From: Lachnospiraceae bacterium RM5
GTDB taxonomy: Bacteria; Bacillota; Clostridia; Lachnospirales; Lachnospiraceae
DNA length: 64,000 bases
Assembly: GCA_900110975.1 (NCBI GenBank)
Contig: FOFK01000002.1
Span: 446,318 to 510,317 of the forward strand
Direction of reading: 5' to 3'
The notes below the pieces were generated by a model. The model was given only the letters and a program-made list of their open reading frames with translations, had not been told where the DNA came from and did not search any database. Both the position numbers and the translations under genes were made by a program. Positions 62,365 through 64,000 of this stretch are shown here, piece after piece. The first letter of the stretch is position 1; each line of letters begins with the position of its first letter.

Positions 62365-64000
62365 TTATGCCACGTTAAAATGTTTCTGATACCATAAAAG
62401 AAAGGCATATACTGTCCAAATCTTTCTCGAGTTATCACCTTTATTATTATAATGGTCATTGAGAAGTTTAACAAGATAATCTGTGTCAAAAAATTCTTTT
62501 GCTTCATCAGATACAAGTGCAGACTTCACAAGTTCATAATATTTATCTTCTCTTAACCAGTTTCTTACAGGTATTGGGAAACCAAGTTTCTTTCTGATAG
62601 CAGTAACATCAGGCATAAATTCATTTGCTGCTTTTCTAAAATATCTCTTAGTTTCATTTTCATCAACCCTGTGTTTTGCAGGAATCGAAAAAGCAACTTT
62701 TGCAACTTCTTTGTCAAGGAAAGGAACCCTTACCTCCAAAGAATGTGCCATACTCATGGTGTCTGCTTTATTTAAGATATCTCCCCATAACCATGTATTG
62801 ATATCTATATACTGCATCTTTGTAACATCATCTTTATCTTTCACTTTATCATAAAGTGGTTTTGTGATAGACATTGGAGTGTTTTTCTTAACCGGATTTT
62901 TAAGCATCTTATATACTTCATCAAGATTAAATATATAAGCATTTCCAATATATCTTTCCTCTAAATCTTTTCCTGCTCTTATCATATAATTCTTCCCCTT
63001 AAATTTAAGAGGAATCTTTGTCATAACTCCTGCGATACCTCTTCTTACAGGTCTTGGAACAATCTTTACAGGTTTAAGAGCAAATGGTGATTTATAAATA
63101 TTGTATCCACCAAAAAGTTCATCAGAACCTTCTCCTGATAATACAACTTTTACCTGCTCACTTGCAAGTTTACAAAGGAAATATAAAGCTATACATGACG
63201 GATCTGATAAAGGCTCATCCACATGGTTCATAATCTTTGGAAACTCTTCAAAATATTCCTCTGTTGTAATAAGTCTGCTCTTATTTTTTACACCAACATA
63301 ATCAGATAATGTCTTTGCAAGAGGAATCTCATTACATCCTTTATAATCAAATCCTACACTGAATGTCTTATCAAGATCAGATCTTGCAACAATATAACTT
63401 GAATCTACGCCACCTGATAAAAATCCTCCAACCTCAGTATCACTGATTTTATGAGCTTTTATAGAATCAGCCATAACCTCATTTACTTTTTCTACAGCTT
63501 CATCAAAAGTAATATTTTCATCCTCATTAAATTCTGGAGAATAGTATCTTTTTATATCTATTTTGCCATCTTCAAGCACAAGATAATGTGCTGGCATAAG
63601 TCTGTAAATTCCTTTATAAAATGTCTCTTTTAAAACTGAATACTGGAATGATAAATAACTTTCAAGAGCTTCAGGATTAAATTCTTTTTTAACTTTTTTA
63701 TATTTAAGTAAAGACTTTATTTCTGAACCAAAAACAAAATCTCCATCTTCAGTTGTTGTATAATAAAGTGGTTTAATTCCAAAAATATCCCTTCCGATAA
63801 ACACCTTATTTTTCTTGATATCTCTTATTGCAAAAGCATACATTCCTCTTAATTTATTAATGATATCATATCCATACTCTTCATAACCATGTACAAGTAC
63901 TTCTGTATCAGCTTCTGTCTTAAATGTATGTCCAAGCTTAATAAGTTCTTCCTTAATCTCTTTATAATTATAGATTTCTCCATTAAATACAACGACGATA
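62365..64000 (-). CDS. asnB: Asparagine synthase (glutamine-hydrolysing), 5' end outside window
   Basis: The frame is open to the right edge, so about 50-65 N-terminal residues, including the nucleophilic Cys-2, lie beyond the window; 544 residues are present. The remaining glutaminase domain reads VVVFNGEIYNYKEIKEELIK, GMYAFAIRDIKKNKVFIGRD. The synthetase domain has the ATP-pyrophosphatase loop VGGFLSGGVDSSYIVARS, VVLSGEGSDELFGGYNIY and HSLEVRVPFLDKEVAKVAFS. It makes asparagine from aspartate, glutamine and ATP. Downstream (62274-62364) is only AT-rich spacer. Confidence 0.95.
   Translation of the reverse strand, partial: IVVVFNGEIYNYKEIKEELIKLGHTFKTEADTEVLVHGYEEYGYDIINKLRGMYAFAIRDIKKNKVFIGRDIFGIKPLYYTTTEDGDFVFGSEIKSLLKYKKVKKEFNPEALESYLSFQYSVLKETFYKGIYRLMPAHYLVLEDGKIDIKRYYSPEFNEDENITFDEAVEKVNEVMADSIKAHKISDTEVGGFLSGGVDSSYIVARSDLDKTFSVGFDYKGCNEIPLAKTLSDYVGVKNKSRLITTEEYFEEFPKIMNHVDEPLSDPSCIALYFLCKLASEQVKVVLSGEGSDELFGGYNIYKSPFALKPVKIVPRPVRRGIAGVMTKIPLKFKGKNYMIRAGKDLEERYIGNAYIFNLDEVYKMLKNPVKKNTPMSITKPLYDKVKDKDDVTKMQYIDINTWLWGDILNKADTMSMAHSLEVRVPFLDKEVAKVAFSIPAKHRVDENETKRYFRKAANEFMPDVTAIRKKLGFPIPVRNWLREDKYYELVKSALVSDEAKEFFDTDYLVKLLNDHYNNKGDNSRKIWTVYAFLLWYQKHFNVA

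Overview
The window is AT-rich (roughly one third G+C by eye) and looks like chromosomal DNA of an anaerobic Gram-positive of the Clostridia, most likely family Lachnospiraceae. The support is the strong AGGAGG ribosome binding sites, the CIRCE-groES-groEL arrangement, family-typical small proteins (DUF6145-like, DUF6465-like, DUF6273-like) and the gene order argF / membrane protein / DUF6145 / coaX / dusB / greA / lysS. The genus cannot be fixed from the sequence alone. Nearly all genes are on the minus strand. I saw no tRNA, rRNA, CRISPR array or intact insertion sequence.

Bases 1-11400 are an accessory region of cut-down and joined genes. It holds a 52-bp palindromic repeat array, a 3' scrap of an AAA ATPase gene whose full paralogue lies at 2243-3574, a GNAT gene lacking its acetyl-CoA core, a more GC-rich inserted segment (acetyltransferase plus the first 19 codons of an aldo/keto reductase), a ribbon-helix-helix gene broken by one stop codon, a HigBA/RelE-type toxin-antitoxin pair with a clear promoter-operator, a RhuM-like gene fused to the tail of a phosphoesterase-like gene, and a two-gene ATPase + TOPRIM module that is the best candidate defence system. 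It ends with IS3-type transposase and possible excisionase remnants beside lysS.

Bases 11400-33800 are core genes: lysS, greA, dusB, coaX and argF; an SPFH/NfeD membrane pair; an SH3/SleB-like wall hydrolase; a lysine-rich DUF6465-like protein; an rRNA methyltransferase; pfkA and dnaE; groESL under CIRCE; ogg and a HAD phosphatase; an acidic membrane-anchored protein; and glnS.

Bases 33800-47000 carry cyclic-di-GMP genes: a very large TPR-GAF-GGDEF protein, a beta-propeller/HD-GYP protein with a Gre-factor paralogue between them, and later a SnoaL-like/PAS/GGDEF protein. Among these lie alaS, a 46-residue membrane protein whose 3' end is copied in a 58-bp triplicate, queH and a Nudix hydrolase.

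Bases 47000-64000 hold ilvA, the rpmF-plsX-acpP-rnc-smc-ftsY cluster (lipid synthesis, RNA processing, chromosome segregation and protein targeting), DUF177, ackA, tmcAL, a UPF0210 protein with an ACT-domain partner, a WalJ-type metallo-hydrolase and the 3' part of asnB.

The most unusual non-coding feature is a set of tandem arrays at intergenic sites (1-168, 27085-27500, 43941-44390, 59189-59530). Each has its own sequence and period (52, 73/74, 53 and about 64 bp). In three of the four, and in the second half of the 27 kb locus, every unit clearly contains an inverted repeat.
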